Assembly (NCBI GenBank): GCA_029556475.1 | Contig: JAKQEP010000121.1 | Location: 1 to 51,874, forward strand | DNA length: 51,874 bases | Source of the DNA: Candidatus Atribacteria bacterium | GTDB lineage: Bacteria; Atribacterota; Phoenicimicrobiia; Phoenicimicrobiales; Stramentimicrobiaceae | Direction of reading: 5' to 3' | Shown here: positions 1 through 9,400 of the stretch, in pieces | Position numbering within the stretch: position 1 is the first letter of the stretch | Layout of the letters: every line of letters starts with the position of its first letter | The notes under the pieces: model-generated | The model's database searches: none | What the model was told of the DNA's origin: nothing | What the model saw: only the letters and a program-made list of their open reading frames with translations | Made by a program: the position numbers and the translations under genes

Positions 1-73
1 GTCTACACAAAATATCAAAAGGAATCTTCACAATGAGAGGACTTGTTAGTTGTCTTGACTATTATTTGAATTG

Positions 74-139
74 AACCGCCGTATGCCGAACGGCACGTAC
101 GGTGGTGTGAGAGGGGGAAGAGATTTCCCCCTACTCGAT
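74..139 (+). mobile_element. Group II intron 3' end (domains V and VI), rest of intron lies left of the window
   Basis: aaCCGCCGTATGCCGAACGGCACGTACGGTGG folds as canonical domain V (ACCGCCGTA/TACGGTGGT, GAAC loop, 2-nt AC bulge). It is followed by a domain VI-like hairpin AGGGGGAA..TTTCCCCCT with a bulged A near 133 and an end near ...CTACTCGAT. Confidence 0.82.
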
Positions 140-170
140 CATATCTTAATGGCAAAGGGAAAGAGTTGGT

Positions 171-770
171 CTATTCACCGTTCTCATTGATAAATTCAGA
201 AATTTTTTCTTTCCACAGCTTGAATTTTTCTTTATATTTCTTTTCCATCTGGTTTATTTTTTGTTTTAATCCTTTATCCTGTTCCAGAACTTCTTCAAGG
301 GATAATTCCTTTATAATTATCTGATTACCCTGTTGAAAAGTCTGTAATCTTCTTTCCGGATTCTTTTCCAGATCCTTTGTTACCAGTTTAATCAGTTCTT
401 CTTTATCTTTTTGCAATTCCTCCTGCAATTTTCCAATCTGCTCAAAATAGTATTCTATATCTGAGAAACGATTGGGTTTTTTCAGGTTTTCCAGAGCTAA
501 AATACCTGCTCTTCTTTTCTCAACATCATAAACATTGCTCTGGAAGGTTAAGGACCTTAAAAAGCTATTTTGTGCCTGCCTTAAATAACGGACTGGCAAT
601 TCTTTAAAATAATGCCACAATTGTTCTTGCTCAATCTGGCCTTTATAATACTTTGCCAAGATAGAATCTGTCTTTTCCTGTTGCTTAATTTCAGCTATTT
701 CCTTATCGGTCAGTTTTTCACCGGTTGTTTTTTCTAAGGCAATCTCCAGAGCAGACTTTATATAACCCAT
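171..770 (-). CDS. Conserved-looking hypothetical protein (coiled-coil/charged C-terminus)
   Basis: 199-aa ORF with strong SD (GAAGGAGGT) just upstream of ATG; begins 5 nt after the upstream minus-strand ORF. Confidence 0.7.
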   Translation of the reverse strand: MGYIKSALEIALEKTTGEKLTDKEIAEIKQQEKTDSILAKYYKGQIEQEQLWHYFKELPVRYLRQAQNSFLRSLTFQSNVYDVEKRRAGILALENLKKPNRFSDIEYYFEQIGKLQEELQKDKEELIKLVTKDLEKNPERRLQTFQQGNQIIIKELSLEEVLEQDKGLKQKINQMEKKYKEKFKLWKEKISEFINENGE

Positions 771-775
771 TATTG

Positions 776-1510
776 TTACCTCCTTCTAAACAATTCAAAA
801 AAACGGTCTTGATAGTATTCAAATAGCCCCCATCGGTCTAATTCAGCTTTTAAGTCTTTCGGTTCCATATCCCCGTGTTTTACCATATCAAACATTGTTT
901 CAATCTCTTTTTTGGCGATAAGAGGGACCCCCTGTGCATCCCGTGATACAACCTGATAACCTAAATTGTTGTAGGTAACCAACCCTCTTTTCCTCAGTTC
1001 AGGAAATTGGGATTGACGGGCACTTCTGTTCATCATATCTAAAATAAATTTAGATAGAGAAATATCCCAAAGATCACCCACACCTTTGATAATTGTTGAG
1101 AGATTATCACCTCTTTTATCAATTTCACGGGCAATCTTGTCGGCAACTGATTTAATACTGCCTGAGACAAAATTCATAGAATCAACTTCTCTTTTAAAGT
1201 GAAAGTGATATAGAATACTTGCCAGATCAGGCATTTCACCAGCTATGGATAGAAGTGCTTTTTTGGCTTCGTCGCTGAATCCCTCAATACGCAAGATATA
1301 TTCAGGAGTTAATAACTGCGGTCTGTACCAGCTTACCTTGCCCTCTCTTACTACAGTTTCTGCCTCTCCCCTGGTAAATTCCTGGTAAACAGGTTCAGTA
1401 AGAACATGATAATGAACCTCTGACGAACCAAAGGAAGAGAGCAGCTGCTTTGGCCATTTTAATATCTCCGAATGCTCAAAAGCATATCTAATTCTTTTGT
1501 CCATATCCAT
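776..1510 (-). CDS. Hypothetical protein
   Basis: ORF track 776..1561; the ATG at 1510 (MDMDKRIRYAF..) is preceded by AAAGAGGTAG and is the likelier start. Confidence 0.65.
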   Translation of the reverse strand: MDMDKRIRYAFEHSEILKWPKQLLSSFGSSEVHYHVLTEPVYQEFTRGEAETVVREGKVSWYRPQLLTPEYILRIEGFSDEAKKALLSIAGEMPDLASILYHFHFKREVDSMNFVSGSIKSVADKIAREIDKRGDNLSTIIKGVGDLWDISLSKFILDMMNRSARQSQFPELRKRGLVTYNNLGYQVVSRDAQGVPLIAKKEIETMFDMVKHGDMEPKDLKAELDRWGLFEYYQDRFFELFRRR

Positions 1511-1713
1511 AACTTCTACCTCTTTCAGTAAAACATTTAAGGTAAATTTATTATAACCCAATAGTCTATTATATTTAATTTGACCTGAGTTTCCATCACT
1601 AATATTTTAACTAATTATTTTAAAATGTCAAATATGGAGAGCCATTATCTGACTGTTAATTTATTAAGAAAAATTTATTAAAAATCTATACTGTTACTGA
1701 TTCCTTTCTTAAC

Positions 1714-1744
1714 TTGAGAAAATAGAATATTTAAGGTATATAAT
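1714..1744 (+). promoter_or_regulatory. Possible sigma70-type promoter for the SLOG/RNase H operon
   Basis: TTGAGA at 1714-1719 and TATATAAT at 1737-1744. Confidence 0.4.
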
Positions 1745-1795
1745 AGACTAAGGTAGAAACAATACTGCCAAAAATATTAAGAGGAGGGGATTCCT

Positions 1796-2314
1796 ATTAA
1801 AAAGTTTATAATTGGTGTAATGGGTGGATCGCAGTTTGTAAATCCTGATGATGAACAATATGCCTATCAGATTGGGGTAATGATAGCCCGGGAGGGATGG
1901 ATACTATTAAACGGTGGCAGGGCATCAGGTATTATGGAAGCATCTGCTAAGGGTGCTAAAGATAATGGTGGAATAACTATAGGAATATTGCCGGTTGATG
2001 ATGCAGACTGGGCTTCTCAATACATAGATATTCCTATTGTTACCGGTATAGGTATGGCCAGAAACATTATTAATGTATTAAGCAGTGATATGATTGTTGC
2101 CTTGCCGGGGAGTGCAGGAACAATTTCCGAAATAGCCATAGCTTTAAAATATGGTAAAGTGGTAATCTTATTTAGATTTGATGCCGGTGACTGGCTTAAA
2201 CCATTTCAGAGAGAAGGGAAAGTGTATTTTACAAATGAAATAACAGAATTAAGAGCTCTTATAAAAAAGAAATTGGAAGAAATTAGTCACAACAAAAAGA
2301 GGTGTTTATGGTAA
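1796..2314 (+). CDS. SLOG/LOG-like Rossmannoid protein (TIGR00725-type)
   Basis: GVMGGSQFVNPDDE...LNGGRASGIMEASAKGAKDNGGITIGILP...MARNIINVLSSDMIVALPGSAGTISEIAIALKYGK is typical of the family. The ORF track starts at 1820, but in-frame ATT at 1796 after GGAGGGG restores the N-terminal strand (M/I)KKFIIGVMGGS. Confidence 0.7.
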   Translation: MKKFIIGVMGGSQFVNPDDEQYAYQIGVMIAREGWILLNGGRASGIMEASAKGAKDNGGITIGILPVDDADWASQYIDIPIVTGIGMARNIINVLSSDMIVALPGSAGTISEIAIALKYGKVVILFRFDAGDWLKPFQREGKVYFTNEITELRALIKKKLEEISHNKKRCLW

Positions 2315-3963
2315 AACTTTTAATACGGGTGGATGGCTCCTGTATACCTAATCCGGGGAATATGGCAATAGGGGTTGTTATTTACCGTGATGGACAGTTA
2401 TGGAAAAAAATCAATGAAATAATTGGTCAGGGCACCAATAATATTGCAGAATATAGTGCTGTGATAAGAGGTTTGGAAGAAATAAAAGATATTCCTTCAC
2501 ATTCAGTTCAGTTTTATTGTGATAGTCAATTAATCGTAAAACAATTAAATGGCCAGTTTAAGGTAAAGAATAAAAAAATGATTCCACTCTATGAGAGGAT
2601 ACAAGAATTAGTCAAAGAAATTAAAGCCCCTGTCTTTTTTATTTGGAACAGAAGAGAAGATAATCAGATGGCTGATCAGCTAGCCAGAAAATTGCTGCTT
2701 AAAGAGGAGCAGAATAAAAGAGCTCTTGCCTCCCAGGATTTGACAGTAGAAGATAAAGGAGACCATTTTTTAATACAAAATAAACAAAATAAGAAAATAT
2801 ATAGAGTAAACCTTTCCCTTCCGGAATGCGATTGCTATGATTTTGAAAATAATTGCCGGAAATGGAATTTAGAATGCAAACATATTGTAGCTACCCGGAA
2901 ATTTGTGGAGGAGAGAGAAAAACAGAAATCTAACGATAAAGATATTGTTAAAAAAATGAAAGTATTGATATTTAGTAAGATGGTAAAAGCTGAGAAATGG
3001 TCAGAATTATTGGAGAAATACAATCGGTGTGATAACTTGCCCCTGGAGCTTATTTTTCCCCATCCTGACAGTAAAGAATTGAGCAGACAGTTAGCATCTG
3101 TAGAGGTAATAGTGGGAGGAGAACTGGGCGAGTTTGAGCTAAATCAGGCCAAAAAATTGAAATTGTTTCAGATACCTTTTACCGGAGTGGATAAACAGAA
3201 TCTGGAAGTATTTAAGAATTATACTGATGTGACGGTTTGTAATACTCACGGCAATAGCGATGCAGTTTCGGAACAGGCTTTCTCTCTTTTATTAGCCCTG
3301 GCAAAAAACCTGCTAAACAATGACCGGGACCTGCGGCGGGGCATATGGCATGGATTTGTTACCGGTGAACCGGCTATTCAGGTTAAGGGAAAAAATCTGG
3401 CTGTTATTGGTTTGGGTACGATTGGATTGGAAATTACCAAAAGAGCGCTGGCTTTTGGTATGAAAATATATGCCATTAAACAAACCATAAAAAAAGAAGA
3501 AGAATTAGAGCAGAAATACGGTCTAACCTTTTTAGGTACGCCTGAGCAATTAGAATATGTTATTGCTCAATCCGATTTTATAATCATATCCTTACCTTTG
3601 ACCAAAAAGACTGAAAATATAATTGATGACCGAAAATTAGCACTAATGAAAGGAAAGTACCTTATTAATATTGGGCGGGGTAAGGTTATTGATGAAAAAG
3701 CCCTCTATTTACATCTCAAAAATGGTACTTTGGCAGGTGCGGCTATCGATACCTGGTATCAGTATCCTACAAGAGAAATACCGGAGAGATTGCCAAGTCA
3801 ATATCCTTTTCAGGAATTGAATAATATAATAATGTCTCCGCATAATGCCGGTTATACTGATAAATCTATTGAAGGGAACATATTGCAGGTATATGAAAAT
3901 ATTAAAAGAGTGTTTTATGGGGAAGAACCAAAAAACAGGATTGACCTAGAGGAAGGTTATTGA
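2308..3963 (+). CDS. Fusion: RNase HI domain + SWIM zinc finger + D-2-hydroxyacid dehydrogenase
   Basis: RNase H DEDD residues (VDGSCIPNPG, NNIAEYSAVIRGLEE, YCDSQLIVKQ, NQMADQLA); SWIM CxCx(n)CxH (CDCYDFENNCRKWNLECKH); NAD-binding VIGLGTIGLEI, INIGRGKVIDE and SPHNAGYT of D-2-hydroxyacid dehydrogenases. SD AAAGAGG before ATG 2308. Confidence 0.85.
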   Translation: MVKLLIRVDGSCIPNPGNMAIGVVIYRDGQLWKKINEIIGQGTNNIAEYSAVIRGLEEIKDIPSHSVQFYCDSQLIVKQLNGQFKVKNKKMIPLYERIQELVKEIKAPVFFIWNRREDNQMADQLARKLLLKEEQNKRALASQDLTVEDKGDHFLIQNKQNKKIYRVNLSLPECDCYDFENNCRKWNLECKHIVATRKFVEEREKQKSNDKDIVKKMKVLIFSKMVKAEKWSELLEKYNRCDNLPLELIFPHPDSKELSRQLASVEVIVGGELGEFELNQAKKLKLFQIPFTGVDKQNLEVFKNYTDVTVCNTHGNSDAVSEQAFSLLLALAKNLLNNDRDLRRGIWHGFVTGEPAIQVKGKNLAVIGLGTIGLEITKRALAFGMKIYAIKQTIKKEEELEQKYGLTFLGTPEQLEYVIAQSDFIIISLPLTKKTENIIDDRKLALMKGKYLINIGRGKVIDEKALYLHLKNGTLAGAAIDTWYQYPTREIPERLPSQYPFQELNNIIMSPHNAGYTDKSIEGNILQVYENIKRVFYGEEPKNRIDLEEGY

Positions 3964-4209
3964 TAGTGATGGAGTAAAACATTCTGTCCCATAGGAGGTT
4001 ATAACCTGAACCTTTCTACCTAGCCAAAAGGAGAGGCCGCATTTAACAAAATATTAATTGCAATAAGTTTTTAACCTATATATAATTAAAAAGTATAAAA
4101 CATTTTTTTAATTCCAGAGTTTTTGTAAAAATATTTTCAATGATACAATGTTAATTTTTCTCAATAACCATAATAGATGGAATTAAAATAAGAAGGGAGA
4201 GATGACCTT

Positions 4210-5076
4210 ATGCCCCTGGTTACAAGTAAAGAAATATTAATAGATGCCCAAAAAAATCGTTATGCAATTGGTGCCTTTAATGCTAACAATATGGAGATTG
4301 TTCAGGCAATTATAGAGACTGCTGAAGAAGAAAGGGCACCGGTTATTGTTCAGGCTTCACAGGGAGCGATTGCTTATGCTGGCTTAGATATGATTGTTGC
4401 TATGGTGAAGGTATTAGCTGAAAATACCTTTATTCCAGTTGTTTTACATTTAGACCACGGCACAGATTATTATCAGAACATCAAGTGTTTAAGGGCTGGA
4501 TTTACCTCTTTGATGTTTGATGGCTCCCAATTGCCTTTTGCAGAAAATGTTGCCCTAACTAAAAAAGTTGTTGAAATGGCACATGCTGTTAATATTCCGG
4601 TAGAGGCTGAAATTGGGCAAATTGGGAAGATGGACTCCAGTGATGAACCGGGTGTAGCACGGGAAAAAATAAAGCAATTTATGGCCGATCCGGAAGAGGC
4701 AGGAAAATTTGTGGAATTAACTGCTATTGATTCCCTGGCTGCTGCGGTAGGAACAATACATGGTTGCCAGGAAGCCATTGCCAGGCTGGATATACCTCGC
4801 ATTGAAAAGATAAGAGATTTAACCGGTGTCCCTTTGGTTTTACATGGAGCTTCCGGAGCGAATGATGAGGAAGTGAAAAAAGGAATTGCTGCAGGAATAT
4901 GCAAAGTAAATATCGATACCAGAATAAGAATGGCTTTTACCAGAGCCATTCAGGATTATTTTAAGCAAAACCCCGATGAAATAGATCCCCGTAAATCACT
5001 GGGAGCAGCTAAAAAAGCAGCAAAAGAAGTTATCAGAGACCGGATTAGAGTATTGGGCAGTAATAATAGAATATAA
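4210..5076 (+). CDS. fba: Class II fructose-bisphosphate aldolase
   Basis: AIGAFNANNMEIVQAIIE, LHLDHGTD, VEAEIGQIG, LVLHGASG, KVNIDTRIRMAF. Confidence 0.92.
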   Translation: MPLVTSKEILIDAQKNRYAIGAFNANNMEIVQAIIETAEEERAPVIVQASQGAIAYAGLDMIVAMVKVLAENTFIPVVLHLDHGTDYYQNIKCLRAGFTSLMFDGSQLPFAENVALTKKVVEMAHAVNIPVEAEIGQIGKMDSSDEPGVAREKIKQFMADPEEAGKFVELTAIDSLAAAVGTIHGCQEAIARLDIPRIEKIRDLTGVPLVLHGASGANDEEVKKGIAAGICKVNIDTRIRMAFTRAIQDYFKQNPDEIDPRKSLGAAKKAAKEVIRDRIRVLGSNNRI

Positions 5077-5131
5077 TATATAATATTTAATCAATATTAA
5101 AACTAAATTATATATAATTGGAGAATGAAAG

Positions 5132-6163
5132 ATGTCTAAAAGAATTGGTATTTTAACAGGGGGAGGAGACTGCTGTGGACTTAATCCTGCTATTCGGGGT
5201 GCAGTCTATCGGGCTTATGATTTTGATTATGAAGTTTTTGGCATCAGAGATGGATGGAGAGGCTTGATTGACGGAAACATATTTAAAATACATTTACAGG
5301 ATGCCGAAGAACTGATAGATAAAGCCGGTACCATTTTAGGTACCTCCCGGACTAACCCCTTTAAGGTGGAGGAAGGGGTAGAAAGAGTATTAAATACCAT
5401 AAAGAATTATGGTTTGGATGCCATACTGGCTATGGGAGGGGAAGATACGCTGGGGGTTGCCCACAGGCTATTCAAAGAATATAAGGTAAATGTGGTCGGG
5501 GCGCCTAAAACTATGGATAATGATCTATCTTCCACTGATTTTACTTTTGGTTTTGATAGTTCTGTCACCAGAGCGGTGGAAGCAATGAAGAGTTTGGAAG
5601 ATACCGGAAAGTCCCACCACAGGGTTATGATATTGGAGGTTATGGGAAGGCATGCCGGCTGGGTTGCCCTTTATACCGGGTTAGCCTGTGGTGCTGATTG
5701 GATACTGTTACCGGAAGAAAAACCGGACATTGATGAGATGTGTAAGCAGCTCCAGCGGGTCTATTCCAGGAAAAAATATGCTCTGGTAGTAGTATCAGAA
5801 GGGGTTGAATTGCCTGGCACGAACACCGGACAGGAGGAATTAGACCATTTTGGACATATGATTCTGAGGAAAAGAGAGATTGGTCAGACTTTAGGTGATT
5901 TAATTTGTGAGAAAACCGGTCTGGAAACCAGACATGCAGTGGTTGGACATATGCAAAGAGGAGGTAATCCAACGGTATTCGATAGAATCCTGGGCTTACG
6001 TACCGGGGTAAAGGCTGTGGAATTAATTGAAAAGGAAGATTTTGGAAAAATGGCAGCACTTAAGGGAAATAAGATTGTTCCAGTGTCTTTAGAGGAAGCA
6101 ATCAGCAAAATTAAGATAGTAAATAAAGAATGGATTAATTTTGCTAAAATTTTCTTTAAATAA
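5132..6163 (+). CDS. pfkA: 6-phosphofructokinase, predicted PPi-dependent
   Basis: GILTGGGDCCGLNPAIRG, AMGGEDTLG, APKTMDNDL, GRHAGWVAL; Asp/Lys at the 104/124-equivalent sites. Confidence 0.88.
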   Translation: MSKRIGILTGGGDCCGLNPAIRGAVYRAYDFDYEVFGIRDGWRGLIDGNIFKIHLQDAEELIDKAGTILGTSRTNPFKVEEGVERVLNTIKNYGLDAILAMGGEDTLGVAHRLFKEYKVNVVGAPKTMDNDLSSTDFTFGFDSSVTRAVEAMKSLEDTGKSHHRVMILEVMGRHAGWVALYTGLACGADWILLPEEKPDIDEMCKQLQRVYSRKKYALVVVSEGVELPGTNTGQEELDHFGHMILRKREIGQTLGDLICEKTGLETRHAVVGHMQRGGNPTVFDRILGLRTGVKAVELIEKEDFGKMAALKGNKIVPVSLEEAISKIKIVNKEWINFAKIFFK

Positions 6164-6420
6164 TTACAAAAAATCTGCCTATTTAACCTATTTAAGTTGT
6201 CATATATTATTGTAATATTTTTGGAAAAAATTAACTCGAACCCCCTTTTTTCATAATAACAGATTCTCTTTTAATATGAAAACCACCTCAATTAGTATAT
6301 AATAATCTAAGAATACTAAAAAAAGGCTATTTCCGAAAATTTCTTTTAGATTTTAAATGTGACACAAGGTAAGGTCAAGTTGCTGAAATGAAATGATTTT
6401 TGCTGAAGAGGGAAGATACT

Positions 6421-9400
6421 ATGTCTGAAAAACAAAGATTTGTTCATCTGCATGTTCACTCTGAATTTAGCCTCTTGGATGGAGCATGCCGTATCAAAGA
6501 GTTAATAAGAAAAGCCAAAGAAAACAATATGTCTGCTATTGCCTTAACTGACCATGGAGTTATGTATGGTGCTATCCAGTTCTATAAAGAAGCGGTTGCC
6601 AATAATATCAAACCCATTATAGGGTGCGAGGTTTATCTTGCTCCAAATAGCAGGAAGGATAAATCTTATGGCAAGAAGGAATCTCCCAGTCATCTGATAC
6701 TTTTAGCAAAAAACAAGAGAGGGTATCAGAATCTTATCCAGTTAGTCACCAGATCATTTTTAGAAGGTTTTTATTATAAACCGAGAGTAGATAAAGAGAT
6801 ATTGAGAGAATACAACGAAGGACTTGTTGCTTTGTCGGCATGTTTAAAAGGGGAAATACCCCGTTTAATCCTTCAAAATAACTTTAGTGAAGCAGAGGAG
6901 TTGGCTCTCTCCTATCAGGAAATATATGGCAAGGGAAATTTTTACCTGGAAATACAAAACAACACTATGCCGGAACAGATTAAGGTTAACCAGGAGCTGA
7001 TCAAATTGAGCCGTTCCCTTGAAATTCCGCTGGTTGCTACCAATGATGTTCACTACCTCAACAAAGAAGATTTTGAGGCACATGATATCTTATTATGTAT
7101 TCAAACTGCCACCAATCTCGATGACCCGGACCGTTTAAAATTTAGTACCGATGAATTTTATTTTAATACCCAGGAAGAAATGCTGCAACATTTTGCTGAT
7201 ATTCCTGAGGCACTGGAAAATACCTGTAAAATTGCTGAGGAGTGCAATCTGGAGATAGATTTTCGTAATGCCCATCTGCCTGATTTCAGTCTGCCCGATA
7301 AACTTACTGACAATGATTATTTAAAACAGTTATGTTATGAAGGGGCAAAAGTAAAATTTAAAACCCTGCAGGGGGAAGTTAAGGAACGTCTGGACTATGA
7401 GTTGTCTATCATACAAAAAATGGGTTTTGCCACCTATTTTTTAATAGTATGGGATTTTGTAGATTATGCCAAAAAACACCATATTATGGTTGGGCCGGGG
7501 AGAGGCTCAGCAGCTGGCAGTCTGGTGGCATATTGTCTTAATATTACCAATATAAACCCTTTAGATTACCATCTGCTCTTCGAAAGATTTCTCAATCCGG
7601 AAAGAATCAGTATGCCTGATTTCGATATTGATTTTAGCATCGAGGGAAGAGGTGAGGTAATTGAGTATGTCAGTCAAAAATATGGTAGTGATAAAGTCGC
7701 CCAAATTATTACTTTTGGCACTATGGCTGCCCGGGCAGTAATCCGGGATGTAGGAAGGGCATTGGGTATTCCCTATGGACAGGTGGATAAAATTGCCAAA
7801 CTCATTCCTTTCGAACCTAAAATGACCATAGAGAAAGCATTGCAGATTGAACCTGAATTGAAGGATAGAATGGAAAATGATGCTATTATAAAGAAGATGA
7901 TTGAAATATCTTCTAAATTGGAAGGTTTGTCCCGTCATGCCTCAACTCATGCCGCAGGAGTAGTCTTATCTCGTGAATCATTGACTGATTTTGTTCCACT
8001 TCAGTTAACCTCCGAAGGAGAAATTTCTACTCAATATGTTGCAGAAGATTTAGAATCTCTGGGATTGTTGAAGATGGATTTTTTAGGTTTAAGAACTCTT
8101 TCCGTAATCAATAATACCATAAAAATTATTAAAAAAACCAGGGATGTGACAATAGATATTGACCGGATACCCTTAGATGACGAGCAGGTTTACCAGCTGT
8201 TAGCCAGAGGAGAGTGCTGTGGCCTATTCCAACTGGAAAGTTCCGGGATGACTGATCTGGTGAAACGAATGGAACCCAAAAACATTGAAGATATTACTGC
8301 CCTTTTGGCCTTATTCAGACCAGGACCTTTAGGTAGTGGTATGATTGATGATTTTATAAACCGTAAAAAGGGGAAAGTGGAAATTCAGTACTTACATCCC
8401 AAACTGGAACCAATCCTGAAGGATACCTATGGGGTAATTGTTTACCAGGAACAGGTTATGCAGATTGCCAGTCAACTGGCCGGTTATTCCCTGGGGCAGG
8501 CAGATATTTTAAGAAAAGCAATGGGCAAAAAGATTAAAGAAGTAATGGATAAGCAGCAAAAACAGTTTATTGAAGGAGCCCTGAAAAATGGTATTGATAA
8601 AAAGACTGCTGATGATATATATGACCTCATTGCTTATTTTGCCGGCTATGGTTTTAATAAATCACACAGTGTATCCTATGCTTTCTTGTCCTACCAGACC
8701 GCCTATCTTAAAGCACATTATCCGGTAGAATATATGGCTGCACTTCTCACCAGTATTATGCAATTTACGGATAAAGTAGTTAAGTATATAAAAGAATGCC
8801 AGAATATGGGATTAAAAATTCTGCCTCCGGATATCAATGAGAGTCTGATTGATTTTACTGTAGTTGATAGAAAAACCATACGTTTTGGTCTGGCAGCAGT
8901 TAAAAATGTGGGCAGGGCGGCAGTGGAAAACATTATTATGGAAAGAAAGAAAAATGGACCATTCTCCTCTCTCATCGATTTCTGTCAGAGGGCAGATTTA
9001 AAAACTATGAACAGGAGAGTGATGGAGAGTTTAATAAAGTGCGGCGCCTTCGATTCCCTGAAAGCTTCAAGGGCTCAATTGCTATCCGTTTTAGAAAAGT
9101 CAATACAGATAGCCCAGGACAGGCAACGAGAAAAAAGAAATGGACAGGTAAGTCTGTTTAACATTAAAAGTGATTCATTTGTAAATAATATTGAAGATAC
9201 TTTTGACTGGGCGGGAGTAAAAGAATTTACCGACCAGGAACTTCTTTTAATGGAAAAAGAAACCCTGGGTTTTTATCTTTCCCATCACCCTTTGCAGGAT
9301 TATCAAGACAAATTATTAAAAATTACCAATGCCGATTCCACTAACTTAGAAAAATTATCTGATAAGAGTCAGGTTATTCTAGGTGGCGTTATTACCAATA

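Noticed and set aside
4473-4949. 158-aa antisense ORF within fba
   Set aside because: Fully inside a well-supported gene; composition looks like a shadow ORF; no SD or family match.
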